The notes beneath the pieces are model-generated. The model made no database searches, had not been told where the DNA came from, and saw nothing but the letters and a program-made list of their open reading frames with translations. A stretch of DNA of 64,000 nucleotides from Rutstroemia sp. NJR-2017a BVV2 (taxonomy: Eukaryota; Ascomycota; Leotiomycetes; Helotiales; Rutstroemiaceae): positions 124,001 through 188,000 of the forward strand of contig NJPS01000021.1 of assembly GCA_002946415.1 (NCBI GenBank). Reading direction: 5' to 3'. Position numbers and translations under genes: made by a program. How positions within the stretch are numbered: position 1 is the stretch's first letter; each line of letters opens with the position of its first letter. Shown piece after piece: positions 1 to 11,270 of this stretch.

Positions 1-219
1 TGATCAACGAGATTCCAAAACTTCAAAATTTCAGTTATCTAGTAAATTGACTCTCATATCATAACTCCGAACTTTCCAATTTATTAAATGTTTTTCGGTA
101 GAGAAAAGTCTCTTGGTATTTTATCTTTTCGTCCATCGCGCAAGTAGTTTAGACCGTCGGCTAGTCACTTCGTACCGACATAATCCGTCACCTCCAAATC
201 CTTCTTGTAACGACAACAT

Positions 220-1586
220 CTAAGTAGCAATCTGTCCAACATTTCCTACAAAAACGACCAGGACAGCACAATACCTGTCGGGATAACCTATCTTCAGTGT
301 TTTTCTACACAAGTCAGAGGATAGGAATACATACGCAGCCGCGGAAGCAAGTACTTCATGTCTCTTTGCCCTCGTGCACAAAGTCAATACTGCTGTGAAA
401 ATCAAGGTGAACACCGTAAGGACACCAATGATACTTCCAATGATGGCGCCAGAATCAGATGAGGAGGAGCGACTTAAGTACCAAAGGATGTACACGGGAA
501 CAGTCAGAAGCGTTATGATCATCGTCAAGATGATCACCGCGACGAGGATGTCAACACGCGTCTGGTCGAATCGCATATTCTTGGGTGATTTCGGATCAGC
601 ATCAAGTCGGACTTTCTATTTCGAAGAGTGTTTCAGCACAACTCAACATGCTTGCGTTCATGTATGCATTTCAGAGGCTTACTGGTGGACAGAATATATA
701 CTGGGTAGTTTGTCAGCTGTAGTCCGGCGGGCAAGGGGAATCAAGTGCACCTACTCGCGTAACTCTGCAAGAACTCTTCTTCAGGAGTTTTTCAACCGCC
801 ATGTCTAACCATGTGGTTTCGCGGCCAGGCTTCAGAGTTACAATGTCGTTTTCCACTTTAATGTAACACTCCTCTTTGCATAAAGGCTTTGTTTTCTTGA
901 AATAGTCTAACACATTTTCGTAGTCTCTTTTCTGCGGTCGCTCTAAATTCGCAATATTTTGGCTTGTTATCATGAGTTCAGCTAACCGGAATATCAGACT
1001 TCTGCTCCCAGACAACGGGATTGATACTAACCATATGCCTTGTATTTATTTTCTATCGTATCAATAAGTGCAGTATGCTCTTCGTTCAACACCGCACATT
1101 TGTCCCGGGACTGCAGTGAGGCAGGATTCTGCTTGGCGGCTACGACATCGAGGTTATATAAGTCTTCTTCTAACTCTCGCAGCTCATCCTGTCTGTGAAG
1201 GAGAATCCGCGACTGGAGGTACCCGAATCTTCGGTAAAGCATGAATTTCTCGTCGCTTCCTATGAGCGTAGCTAAGCGGGGGTATCCTTTTGGACGTCCT
1301 TCGTCTGTGCACAAGTGAGTGAGCATTTCTTATTAGTTCCAATTGAAATAGTGAACATACGAGCTCTCATTTCGGGATTGGAAACAGAGCTGGGTTTTCC
1401 GGTCTGCAACGCGCCCAGAAACATATTCATGGCCCTTCTGAATTTTGAAGGACGAGCAGTATGGTCTCCCGGTGCGGAGTCGGGTGTGGAGTATGTCAGA
1501 TTCGTGTTATTGTTAATTGTTGAGTTGATGGGCCCTGGCCTCATCAATCCCATTTCCATAACATCACTGGAATCTAGGACAGCCAT
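220..1586 (-). CDS. DUF6594-family fungal membrane protein
   Basis: Five exons read on the minus strand: 1586-1361, 1304-1032, 981-755, 615-335 and 274-220, giving about 353 residues with phase consistent at every junction. The family signature GYPRLATLIGSDEKFMLYRR begins near residue 82. It is followed by an LHRQDELRELEEDL helix and an ERPQKRDYENV segment, which are hallmarks of the fungal DUF6594 family. Three hydrophobic segments lie near residues 263-285, 299-321 and 337-353, with RAKRHEVLASAAAYCAVLV spanning the last splice junction. The family is common and often expanded in filamentous ascomycetes; I know of no established biochemical function. The first in-frame ATG is at 1586, because a stop codon lies shortly upstream. 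The last intron (275-334) is exactly 60 nt and free of stops, so retaining it would insert 20 residues. Family call is sure; exact acceptors are inferred. Confidence 0.85.
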
Positions 1587-1762
1587 CTCAGCAGGGTTTG
1601 TTGCTGTCGAGGAAAACTCGATAGCCTCGCTGCTGCGGTCTTCATAATTTTAGGTGGTACATTCGCCAACACTATGCGGGTATATAAGCCAAGCAATTTA
1701 CTGGATTCATATGCGCTAGAAGTCTAACGCGGTACAGCGCATCTATTTGTGTTACTACACAT

Positions 1763-2035
1763 CTACCTGACACTAGCGTGTTCCTCGAGCTCTGTAGTTT
1801 TTTGAGTCTTGATTGCTTTCACTTTATCTTCCCTCACTGGAACTTCTGCTTCATCAGATGTGAACTTATACATCCACCAGCCTATCCATTGTTGAAAATT
1901 CCCAACTGTAACAACTTGCGCACGCCTGTCAAACTCCCTCCATGTAATAACCTTCTCTTCATACTCTCCACCTTCGCCAAGAACTTTAACCTTCTCTCCA
2001 ATTTCATACTTCGGGTCCGTATCGGGCTGTGCCAT
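1763..2035 (-). CDS. small hypothetical protein, 90 aa
   Basis: An uninterrupted frame starting at the ATG at 2035 encodes 90 residues. I do not recognise a named family. Residues of the type KYEIGEKVKVLGEGG, followed by RAQVVTVG and MYKFTSDEAEVPVREDKV, resemble the alternating strands of a small SH3/KOW-like or chromo-barrel fold, but this is only a visual impression. The C-terminus is charged. There is no signal peptide or membrane segment. It lies 176 bp upstream of the DUF6594 start on the same strand. The amino-acid composition looks coding, but an upstream exon cannot be excluded. Confidence 0.45.
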   Translation of the reverse strand: MAQPDTDPKYEIGEKVKVLGEGGEYEEKVITWREFDRRAQVVTVGNFQQWIGWWMYKFTSDEAEVPVREDKVKAIKTQKTTELEEHASVR

Positions 2036-3863
2036 CTCCCCTCGTAGAGAATTTTTCAAGGACTGCAAAAGGTTGCAAGCTTGGACGGCCGCTGTTGACT
2101 TCTATCGAGGGAGGCAAGAAGATAGTGACAGGGACCAAGTATGGGTTCGCAGCCAGAGACAGTCGTCGCTCAAGGGAGGATAGGAGACTCCTCTGATGAG
2201 AGACTCTCCTAAGCGCAGTGAAAAGTCGCGAACTTGAACCGAATGTCTTCCAAATAGGAAGATTATGATCAAAGGTCGGTGATAAGCTCCGTGCCCGGCG
2301 GCAGTAGTCTGTCTGTCAGTTAGTACAGGGCATGATACTCGTTGGATTCAACATACCGATAATGACGGCTGCTGTTGGTTAGCGAGTGCAAATCACCGAT
2401 GAGCACCACCCCTGAGTTACCGAGATGTATTTGGAATGCAACCTCTCGAATTGTAGAACGAGAAGTGCCGGTAAGGTTGCTTGTTGAGGGGAGGATATTA
2501 GTGGTGAGCTTTGAAGCTTGTTGAGGAGAGGATCTTGGTGGTGAGCTTGAAATCAATGTTTGAACAACTGTTTGAAGGTGCTTAGGTTTGGAATCGATGT
2601 GGATGAGCATCGTTGAGGGGTGCAAGTCTAGCTTTTTTATACAGCTCTTCTCTGTTACTAATTTGAGTGAATAGGAGCTTATGGTGCTTGTGGCGATACG
2701 GCGGTGCGTGATTCATCGATAGTTCGGTGTGTGATGAGTCCATAACTAGGTGCATGATAAGTTGATAGCTTGGTGATTCACAGCAAGAAGTAGTGAATAT
2801 TATCGGAAGCGGCAGGACACTTTGCAACCAGAGGCCTACGGATGCACTGTGCACTCGTATTCCAAGCCCCAAAGGCAGAATCACAAAATGAGTGCACATA
2901 TCCATCACTACAGATTCACAAACATGAAGGTCAGGACTGTCCCGATACATTCAGACGGTTTGGGTTGGGTGGTGAGAGGGGAGAGTAGAGACAAAGGAGC
3001 AGAGACGGGACGAGTGAATTGACACTACTACAGAAGGAACACACAGCCAGGCTTTCACTTGGGTTAATCATCAGACATTCTTACTTGGCGTTATGCTTTC
3101 CAAAAAAATATATCATATCTACATCACAAACATATCACAAAGATCTCACATTCGTGACTTAGAAGTAGCTCTGAAGTGTATCCACAATGTGCTTGAAAAG
3201 TACCTGAAGAGTATTCTATCTCTGAGTATTTCTAACTGTTCCTAGATACTCTGACTTGCTTTACTTTATTGTTATAAGTATTTGTGATGCGGTTTTTGTG
3301 GTACACCAAAACAACGTAGTACGTACTGCTCAGAGTTAGATGATGCCTTAGGCCAAAGTAGAACGAACTAGAACAGCCGTGACAGCGGAAAGACGAGATG
3401 AGAACCTTGATGGTCAAGCAAGCCGTAAATAACCTTAATCGATCAAAACTCCTTAACTCCACGAGTCGTTCGCCAATCAAATTCAAGCAATTATTCTTCC
3501 CTCGCCTGCCTTTATTGTTATTCAATCCAGTCAACTTCCCTTTTCAATTCTCTCGTACAACTACACCTACTCCTACATTTACGCCTACTTCTAATAACCT
3601 CATTTTGTCTTGCTTCTCTTCGCAAACCCTATCCAATTCCACACCGAACGACGATCCATACCGTCACTGCAGAAAGCCTTTGTCACCTCAATCCCCGTCT
3701 GCGAAGGAAGAAGCTCGGTCCACACATTACATCAGAAAGCTGTAACCCACAAAGCTCCATACCAACTCAACTCGGAATCTCCACCTCCATCTGCACCCGC
3801 ACCAGAACCTTTCGACAGCGCTGTGTGCCGAAAGTTCATCTGCATTGCGATCAATTCTCCATC
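2036..3863. other. intergenic region with imperfect tandem duplication
   Basis: No convincing gene is seen. An imperfect 37-bp direct duplication (unit beginning GCTTGTTGAGG) lies at about 2479-2551. The right part, from about 3400, is pyrimidine-rich and probably the 5' leader and promoter of the zinc transporter. Short open frames here have biased composition and no family resemblance. Confidence 0.5.
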
Positions 3864-5422
3864 ATGGAGGGACAATCTTTGGATAACGATGCGAGAGGAT
3901 GGGTTATGAGCGTCGTCAGCGGGGTTGGTTAGTATGATACCGTCTTCATTACCTGACTCGTCCTGACATCACTCTTCTAGCATGCGTTGTTGGCAGTTGT
4001 ATAATTTGCGTCGATATCTTTATTCGATACTTTCCAAGCAAGCGAAACTTCAGAATACAGGATAGCAATGCCTTCCTTGCAGCCTCTCTAAGCTTGAGCT
4101 TCGGTGTCATGGTTAGTCCTGCTCCTTTACACTTGATGTTTCTGCGCTAATCCGGTCTTCGTTCTTAGATATTCTCCTCGCTGTATAGCATGCTTCCATC
4201 TTCGAAAAAATACCTTGTGCGAGGAGGATACTCGAAATCCGAGGCTGCGTGGATATTGTTAGGTTGCTTCGCCGGAGGGTTCATCGGCATACAAATAATT
4301 TCGAGGCTTTTGCATCATTATATCCCATCGCACGTTGTAGATTGCGATCATTCCCACAATCAGGAGTCCCATAACCATGGCGCGCATCAGGGGGACGCTA
4401 ACGCACACGGCCATGACGGACACAGAGACCACGATCGCCCACGTTCGAAATCAAAGTGCCGCTCGAAACATGATCGAGTAAACGGGAACACCACGGAAAC
4501 GACACCACTTCTTGTACCAGCGGTTGAAGAAAACGGGAAGCTCTTACCCACAAACCTCGCATCATCTAGAACTGAAGGCCAGTCTAGCAAGCGCCGCGCA
4601 TCGGAAAACGGTAGCAGACGACCTTCCATGACACAAGTTCAAAGCCGAGTTATGTCATTCGTCAAGGATACAAAGACCAATTGCGATCAAGCCGGGCCAT
4701 GTTTTGGTTATTCTGATCTTTGCGGTCAAGAATGTCTCAGAACTCCTATCAGTTCGCGACAGCTTGTCCTGGTACGAAGCGGGACTGGAAACTTCTCGAC
4801 CCGATCCCATCCTTTCACTGTAGCCGAGGAAATTGATGGAGATATTCCTGAGGCGGATACTAGACTGAACAAGCCTTCAGACAATGGCGAATGTAGCGAT
4901 ACAGACTCCGACATTGAAGCCCAGCATCACCATCATGTTCCTGAAAATGCGTTCATGGATATTGGTCTTCAAGCGAGCATTGCAATTGCACTACATAAGT
5001 TACCAGAAGGCTTCATAACCTTTGCTACAAACCATGCCAATCCCGAGCTTGGGGTTTCTGTATTCATAGCTTTATTTGTCCATAACATCACAGAAGGATT
5101 TGCAATGGCCTTGCCCTTGTACCTAGCACTCGGCAGTCGACCAAGAGCTATCTTCTGGAGTTCAATCCTGGGTGGCTTCTCACAACCTCTCGGCGCAGGA
5201 ATCGCAGCAGCATGGTTCGCAATTGCAGGCAAAGAAGGTCATGCTCCTAACATCGTCGTTTACGGATGTATGTTTGGAATCACCGGGGGCATCATGGCAA
5301 GCGTGGCGCTGCAATTATTCGTCGAGAGTCTGAGTTTAAACCACAACAGACATCTTTGCATTGCCTTTGCATTCGTCGGTATGGCGCTGATGGGGATGAG
5401 CAATGCGCTTACTTCGGGTTGA
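3864..5422 (+). CDS. ZRT3: ZIP-family zinc transporter, vacuolar ZRT3-like
   Basis: Three exons, 3864-3927, 3981-4111 and 4169-5422, encode about 482 residues. Introns of 53 and 57 nt use GTTAGT donors. The N-terminal half has hydrophobic helices, including SLSFGVMIFSSLYSMLPSSK, a segment close to yeast Zrt3. Next comes a long His/Asp-rich loop (about residues 115-150) and a second short His run (QHHHH). The C-terminal half carries the ZIP metal-site helices HKLPEG (about 339) and HNITEG (about 369), then further membrane helices ending near residue 480. ZRT3 proteins release stored zinc from the vacuole to the cytosol; applying this here is inference from family. The cytosolic loop also has a four-Cys cluster (NCDQAGPC...DLCGQEC). 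The start was chosen as the first ATG that splices in frame into the conserved helix. Confidence 0.88.
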
Positions 5423-5796
5423 TACTCAGTTGACTCACTTTTTCTTTCTTCTTTCTCTGTAAGTATGTATTACGAATAGAACGACTGGCGTTGTGCGTGC
5501 GTGTAGGATAGGATACTCGCAGCAACTAGCTTGGCATGGATGGCATACAGGTATATTTTCTGGGTTAGATTATTGGTAGGAAATTAGGGAAGGGTATAAA
5601 CAAACAAACGTCTTGGGTTGGGTTGGAATTAACTTGGAAATACTTACTTTGGGCGGCATAGCATTAGAATGAATGATTCGTGGGGGAGGAGGGGAAGGGG
5701 GGAAGTATTTTTATTTTATATCTGTTTGGCGATGGGTTTGGGAGCGTGTATCAATTTTAAGAGTATGAACAGGGTATATGCAGATGATGGTTTTGC

Positions 5797-5830
5797 GATG
5801 TGAGGTGATGCAATGTGATGTGATGTGATG
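5797..5830. repeat. degenerate GTGATG simple repeat
   Basis: Imperfect tandem iterations of GATGT/GTGATG downstream of the zinc transporter. Confidence 0.6.
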
Positions 5831-6171
5831 TTTTCTATGTTTTGTTGTGTTGCGTTATACAAGACGATACATTGTGATGCTAAGTAAAAGCGAACCGTAC
5901 TTCATTTCATGTATGCGTATATGCCTGGGCTTTTCTAAAGAATGAACGAGCAAGCAACTGAGATACCAGTGCACAAAGAAAGTATATCCATATCAACACT
6001 CTGATTCAGACTAGTTTGGGAAAACAAAAACGCGCTGAAAAGCTTTCATCTGTGTCCCTCCGGCCCGGCCCCCCTTTTCGTTTTCAAAGGCTCGCTTAAG
6101 CGTAAATGTGTATATTTCGTCTGCTGCTGCTGACATGCTGACGCTTGATTTAGCGTGATCTGAGAAGATCT

Positions 6172-6233
6172 GATTTGGTTTGGTTTGGTTTGATGTGATG
6201 TGATTTGATTTGATCTGGTCTGGTCTGGTCTAG
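6172..6233. repeat. pentamer simple-sequence tract (TGGTT/TGATT/TGGTC)
   Basis: Successive blocks of related pentamers (TGGTT, then TGATG/TGATT, then TGGTC). The pattern suggests slippage followed by point change. Confidence 0.7.
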
Positions 6234-6878
6234 TCAAGCTGGAAGAAGGAATAGTGGGATTTGAGTAAGTTACTGTACTACACTGTACTATCCCGGCTAA
6301 GTCGTTGCACTAAAGAGAAAGAGGAGTGACTAGTTGACTAGGTAGATAGGTATGGTGTATATCAGACTACTTAACTGCCTGTATAATTCATTGTCACTGG
6401 AGGAGATTCTATTACACAAACAAGGCGAGGCGAGCTGAGTTGAATAAACGCAAGTTTTGTCTTGTTGTCGGTCATATTATCACTTCAATTGACGAGAAGA
6501 AGAGAGAAGAGTGAATAGGTTCGTTCCACTTCCACTTCCAGTGCCACGTGCTCTTCACGACATCGCCGCCTCGACTGACTAACTAACTAACTAATTCATT
6601 GATTGGTCTGTGGTATACTACACGCTCCCAATTTTACTTACACTTTGTAAAAGAAGAAGAGAAAACCCAAAAAATGCCGACATTGACTACTGACTGCCCC
6701 ATGCAGTTTTCCTCATTCCAATCCCAATCCCATGAAGCTCTATCTTCACCGTTGGAGGGGTACTTTCATCCTACATACCCCATGCGCTGCGCACCCCGGA
6801 CTGACCCAGTGCCAGTGATCAGCTCTCCTCTCAGCCCTACCCTACACCTGCACTTATTTTTGTCTCAAACTCCATCCC

Positions 6879-8128
6879 CTAGAATCGATGGCTCCTCCTC
6901 TGCTGCGTCCTGTACGCCGTGTATCCCACATATCCACCAGCGAGAACAAAAACACCCAATAAACACTTGATAAAGAACCAGGACCAGCTTCCTTCGTTCT
7001 CTCTCGACGACAGTCCCTGTCCTTTTCCACCCTTGGGCTTCCTTTGGCCTGGCTTGAACGGACTGCTGGTATCTTTATCCTTGTTCTTATGCGTATTCGT
7101 ATCGTAGAGGTTCTTCGTGTCTACACTAATGATATCATGGTTGTCGCTCAACTCTCCCGTCTCGGCACTGAATCCAAGATACGCAACGCTGGGGATGGTA
7201 GGCGGGTCCGATGTCTCGAAACAGAGCTCCCATTGATCTTCCGCTTTGTATTGTAGTTCGACCTTGAGGCTCTTGTCTTGGAAATAGGTGATTTTAAGTT
7301 TCGTGGGGACGTTGGCGTTGCGGAGACCGCGGGCGGAACAGCCCATGAATTCGTTGTCTTTGCCGTCGTTGGCTTTGTCGTACGTCGTTTGTCCGTCGCC
7401 GACCATGGCCATTACGTAGGGGAAGACGGTGCCCGGGCGGTTGTTCTTGTAGGTGTCGATGAAAATGCCGAGACCTTCGAATTTGTCGACGCTGCCGAAG
7501 ACGTCGCCTTGCAGGGCGCGCTGCTTGGTGAGCCATATGGCCAATCCATCGCCGTGAAGGTTTCCTTGTCCGTGGATTTTAAATTCAACTTCGATCTGTA
7601 AAGTGTTGTGGTGCGATCAGATTGGAGCTGGATTTGAGCAGAGGAAGCATGTCCTTACCTCCCAGTTTGTTGCAGTAAGGGGTACTCTTGAGAAGAGCCA
7701 CCCTGCGGACGATGGGTGGTCCGATGTCAATCGAATATATCTGAACTCCCCATATCAGCACTCCTGTATCCTTCAAAAGATTCCAGAGTCAAATCATACC
7801 TGTCCGCCCTCACAATTGTATCTCCACCAAAATCAAACCAACGACTCTGCATGTCCGAATCCAGATATGGCTGTGAACCCCTCGTCAGCGAAGCCCCTTA
7901 CAATCATTACCGCGCAATATCTAATCACTAACCTGAACCAAGGTATGAGTTCGAAGCTACACCAAGCAAGTTAGCCATCTCCTCCAAAGCCCCGGATCAT
8001 CAGTCAACACAAACCTGAATGCTTCTAATGCCATCTTCGCTCAACGTGGTCGTTCTTGTGTCCCCAGACCCAGCTTGCGCACCACATGCCGCCAGCCATA
8101 ACAGCGACAATGAATTGCGGAACCACAT
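6879..8128 (-). CDS. L-type lectin, ER-Golgi cargo receptor (ERGIC-53/VIP36/Emp47 family)
   Basis: Five minus-strand exons, 8128-8015, 7956-7933, 7870-7800, 7740-7659 and 7595-6879, give about 335 residues. Exon 2 is only 24 nt. The protein begins with a signal peptide (MWFRNSLSLLWLAACGAQA). The lumenal L-type lectin domain follows, with LRTHTL, QSRWFDFGGD, GWLFSRVPLTATNWE, HGDGLAIWLTK and GLGIFIDTYKNN in the family order. After a Lys/Gly-rich linker there is one membrane helix (WFFIKCLLGVFVLAGGYVGY) and a short basic cytosolic tail ending in Phe. Type I membrane lectins of this family carry high-mannose glycoproteins between the ER and Golgi; the role here is inferred from that. The terminal Phe fits an ER-exit signal. 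Phase was confirmed across all four introns. Confidence 0.9.
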
Positions 8129-8719
8129 TGCTCCTATTTCCTATTCCAATCCGACCAGTACTTTTCTCGCCTTGCCCGCACTTCGCAGCAGCCTCAAAAG
8201 AAAATAAACCCGGGAAGGAAAAAGGTCTTCTGACACAAAATGCAGGAATAAAAGGAGGAAGAAGAAGAAGTAGTAACAGTAGAATCGAAACCAACAGGTT
8301 GTTGTCGGTTTCAAAATCGAATTAGCAGAATAGAGTACAAATTGATAGCTGGCCTTTCCTTTCTGCGATGGTCCGGGGATTTTCTAAGAGGTTCAAGCTG
8401 ACATCCCTGCAAATCTTGGACTCGTGCGGTTCAGTGCGGGTGCGAAAAGGTAGCTTTTGCGCTTTTGCGCTCCTGAAATTTAATTTTAGCTCTGAGATCT
8501 TTAAGTGGAGAGAGGAGAGAAGTACTTCGGTGCCTTAGGATCGAGGCGCATAACTTCGTCATTGTTTGCTTTGCAGTGCGCCGGATTATTTTGTCGTCGA
8601 AGAAATTGTAGGAAGGATTTGATATTGAGCTTCATACCTTGCTAAGCTCGACAAATACTTTTGAATTGCACTTCCCTACACGCTCTTTCTCTCTCAATCG
8701 CAGCCTCCCAACTCACAAT
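8129..8719. promoter_or_regulatory. divergent intergenic region, lectin / TIM13
   Basis: 591 bp separating two outward-transcribed start codons, so it must hold both promoters. I see only short direct repeats (CTTTTGCG near 8455-8470) and no recognisable TATA box at a fixed distance. Confidence 0.5.
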
Positions 8720-9114
8720 ATGGACTCTTTAAACAATACCTTCGGGTCTGCGGACCCCAAAGCTGTGGTTATGAATCAAGTCCGTCAAGAAGCTGCTATG
8801 ACCAATGCTCGTCAATTGATTGAGGTAAGATTACATATACCCCTCTATCTACACAGCTTCTCCGCCTTCCTCTAGAGAAGCTTTCCCTTTCTTCCTGCTC
8901 CCCTACCGAGACTTTGCTAACCATTGGACAGAAAATAAACGAACACTGCTTCGAGAAATGCGTCCCCAAGCCAGGCACCTCGCTCAGCAGCGGCGAAACC
9001 ACCTGCTTCAACCAATGCATGGAGAAATACATGCAAGCGTGGAATACCGTCAGTAAACAGTACATTGCGCGGTTACAGAAGGAGTCGACGCAAGGTCAAT
9101 CGGGAATATTTTAG
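8720..9114 (+). CDS. TIM13: mitochondrial intermembrane-space chaperone Tim13
   Basis: Two exons, 8720-8824 and 8932-9114, encode 95 residues. The 107-nt intron has GTAAGA, a GCTAAC branch and CAG, and is phase 0. The small-Tim twin CX3C signature is present: C41-F-E-K-C45 and C60-F-N-Q-C64, separated by 14 residues. PKPGTSL and MEKYMQAWN match Tim13. Tim13 pairs with Tim8 to escort hydrophobic inner-membrane precursors across the intermembrane space after oxidative folding via Mia40 (family knowledge). There is no cleavable presequence, as expected. Other small Tims share the twin CX3C, but the surrounding residues favour Tim13. Confidence 0.92.
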
Positions 9115-9785
9115 AGATGTGATGCAGGGCTAGTGAGTGATAGTGAGGGGAAGATGAGGGGATAAGAGAGGGGTAGGGTGGAGGCTGGCTGAGAGAGTAG
9201 TAGAGGATGAATAAAGGATTGAGTGGGGTTCAACAGGCAGGAGGGCCTATGACGAGAATGACGATGGGAGTGGCCGTTGGAAGGTTCATCGTGTATTATA
9301 TTCTTGTACACTAAGATGTGGCATTTGGGCCAGGAATTGGGTGTGGTGAGGACATGCACCATGTTCAAAAGACATCACCACTATGAAAAATGTTAAAGTT
9401 ATGCTCATTGAATATGTTCAAAGACCGCCGGGTCCTTACACTGCGCCCATCTTCTGCTGGTTTGCATATCCCAGATCTGGTATACATTTGTTAAACTTTG
9501 ATTGCCATTCGACCCTTATTCACATTTTATGCATTGTAAGATGTTCAATCGTAAATGATGAGTGGCTAATAGTCGAGTTTGACTGACATCAGCTCAAATG
9601 ATTCGTACCATTCTCCTTCCCAACCTCGAATTTGGGCGGAGCCTCGACAGTGTCAAATCGGAGGAATACTTTGCAGTATGGCCCCAACCACTGCCGTAGA
9701 GCTTGGAAGCATGGATCCAAGAGGGTTCCTGTCAATCTGTCAAGAGACACTGGCAAGTGAGAAATGAGATCCTGCAATAACAACC
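9115..9785. other. convergent intergenic region
   Basis: 671 bp between the ends of TIM13 and the NSRP1-like gene. The first part is purine-rich (GA-rich) downstream of TIM13. Nothing else is recognised. Confidence 0.5.
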
Positions 9786-10988
9786 TCATTGCCCCTTCTT
9801 CTTTGCTTCCTCGGCTTCCCTTTTTCTTGCAAGGTATCGTTCCTTAGCACTCATAATGTCTCCTTCCGTCTTTCTACTCTTTGTAGCGCGTTCTATCTTC
9901 TGGCGCTCTTCTTCCTCTTCTTCTAAAGCTCGTTTTGTAGCCTGCTCCAGTTGTGCTTCCATCATGCGTGATTGGCGCTCCCGCATAGCTTGCTTCCCTC
10001 CACCAGCTCCAACAAAACCATTTCCCCTCCCGCGATCAGACATAGAGCTTCCGCTTCGAGGCGCGTTCATGGTGGTTGCTGCTTTGGGTTTAGGCACTAT
10101 GTTCAGACCTCCCTTGAGCAATTGCCTTTTGTCAACGACTTGACCTTCGTCGTTGACAGCAATAGCACCTCCGGTTTTCTCATTGATCTCCCGCGCCAAA
10201 TCTGCTTCAGTCTTCACGTTATCGTCCTCAGATATGTCTTCTTGGGGTCCCTGTTTGATCCTTTCTTCGGCCGCTTTGACTACCTCTGCATGTTTCTGTT
10301 CACCCCTTTCTAGCATATTCTTATAGAAATTAGTCATTCCCTTTCCCTTATTTTTCTTTTCCTCTTCTGCCTCTCTCAAGCGCTCTTCTTCCTCCAGTCG
10401 GCGATTTTCCTCTTGTTGTTTCTTATAGGCAGAGGTTACGAACTTCTCCTTGTCCGCAAACTCCTCCCCTTCCGCTTCCCTTTCTCGCGCGAGTTTCTTC
10501 TCCTCAGCAATAGTAGCATCGCGCTTTCGCACTGCGGCAGCAGCAAGGAGATTACTCATATATTTTGGCTTGCGCTCCTTATCTTCAACTGTCGTCTTCT
10601 TCTGCGGCTTTAGAGAATCGTATACTGCATCATAATCATAGATATTGGCATCGAGCTCCTCTGCCGTTTCTGCATGCTTCTTCGATGTAAAGGAAGTCGA
10701 GAGGTCGCCGTACATGCTAATAGGAGCTTTCTTCGAGGGGTCGAGCTTGGGTTTTGATCCAATGGATGAAAGAGGTGGCTTGCTTCGTACGGGCGGCTTC
10801 GCAGCAGCTGATCTAGTTGGCGCATCCCCAAGCTCACCAATTTCCTCTACTCCGACTTCTTCACGGTTGGTATCCTCATCTGAGTTCTCGTCCTCGTCGA
10901 AGATCGGTTTCCGCTTCGCAGGTTGAGGCTTTGTGGTATTGGATTTCTTTGTAATGTTGAGACCGTAGGACAGCCCCTTGCCAGACAT
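9786..10988 (-). CDS. nuclear speckle splicing regulatory protein 1-like (DUF2040)
   Basis: Single exon from the ATG at 10988, 400 residues. An in-frame upstream extension lacks an ATG. The N-terminus, MSGKGLSYGLNITKK, is typical of fungal NSRP1/CCDC55 proteins. The conserved DUF2040 core contains NIYDYDAVYDSLK, ERKPKYMSNLL, REREAEGEEFADKEKFVTSA and a long Glu/Lys/Arg coiled coil (about residues 120-260) ending in MTNFYKNML. The C-terminus has a Gly/Arg-rich patch and a second basic helix (SAKERYLARKREAEEAKKK). NSRP1 relatives influence alternative splice-site choice in the nucleus; the role in this fungus is inferred. The 281-bp gap to the next gene is a shared promoter with another probable RNA-metabolism protein. 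Confidence 0.87.
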   Translation of the reverse strand: MSGKGLSYGLNITKKSNTTKPQPAKRKPIFDEDENSDEDTNREEVGVEEIGELGDAPTRSAAAKPPVRSKPPLSSIGSKPKLDPSKKAPISMYGDLSTSFTSKKHAETAEELDANIYDYDAVYDSLKPQKKTTVEDKERKPKYMSNLLAAAAVRKRDATIAEEKKLAREREAEGEEFADKEKFVTSAYKKQQEENRRLEEEERLREAEEEKKNKGKGMTNFYKNMLERGEQKHAEVVKAAEERIKQGPQEDISEDDNVKTEADLAREINEKTGGAIAVNDEGQVVDKRQLLKGGLNIVPKPKAATTMNAPRSGSSMSDRGRGNGFVGAGGGKQAMRERQSRMMEAQLEQATKRALEEEEEERQKIERATKSRKTEGDIMSAKERYLARKREAEEAKKKGQ

Positions 10989-11270
10989 TTTCAATCGCAG
11001 ATTAGAACCAATCCTTCGATGATTGTCGTTGTCGCGAATTATATTTGTTGTTGTTCCGAGGTTCGTTGTAAGCAAATTATTGTTATTGGCGCGACATCAT
11101 CTTTATCGATAAGAATTTATAGCCGCACCCCTGCGCAACACATGTAATGATGACCAAAGCCTGCAGCTATTCGAGCACCGTTAACTTCTTCATGCAATCA
11201 TCATTGTATCGAAAAGAATCTTCTGCGCCCATAGCTGCGTTTGCATTCAGACCATGCGACTTCGACTATA
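10989..11270. promoter_or_regulatory. compact bidirectional promoter (NSRP1-like / NFKBIL1-like)
   Basis: 282 bp between divergent start codons. Neither gene has another possible promoter unless the transcripts are very short-leadered. No defined motif could be named. Confidence 0.6.

Larger units (their letters stand above)
5423..6878. other. intergenic region with simple repeats
   Basis: Convergent 3' ends of the ZRT3-like and lectin genes. No gene is supported. It contains degenerate GATGT/GTGATG repeats (about 5797-5830), a (CTG)4 tract near 6121 and a run of TGGTT/TGATT/TGGTC pentamers (about 6172-6233). A CACGTG hexamer lies near 6544. Short frames across these repeats are composition artefacts. 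Confidence 0.6.

Noticed and set aside
2320..2950. Overlapping minus-strand frames upstream of the zinc transporter
   Set aside because: They cross imperfect DNA repeats and show no recognisable domain or coherent splice structure.
3398..3745. 115-codon Ser/Thr/Pro-rich plus-strand frame
   Set aside because: Lies in the pyrimidine-rich leader of the zinc transporter; composition is explained by the leader.
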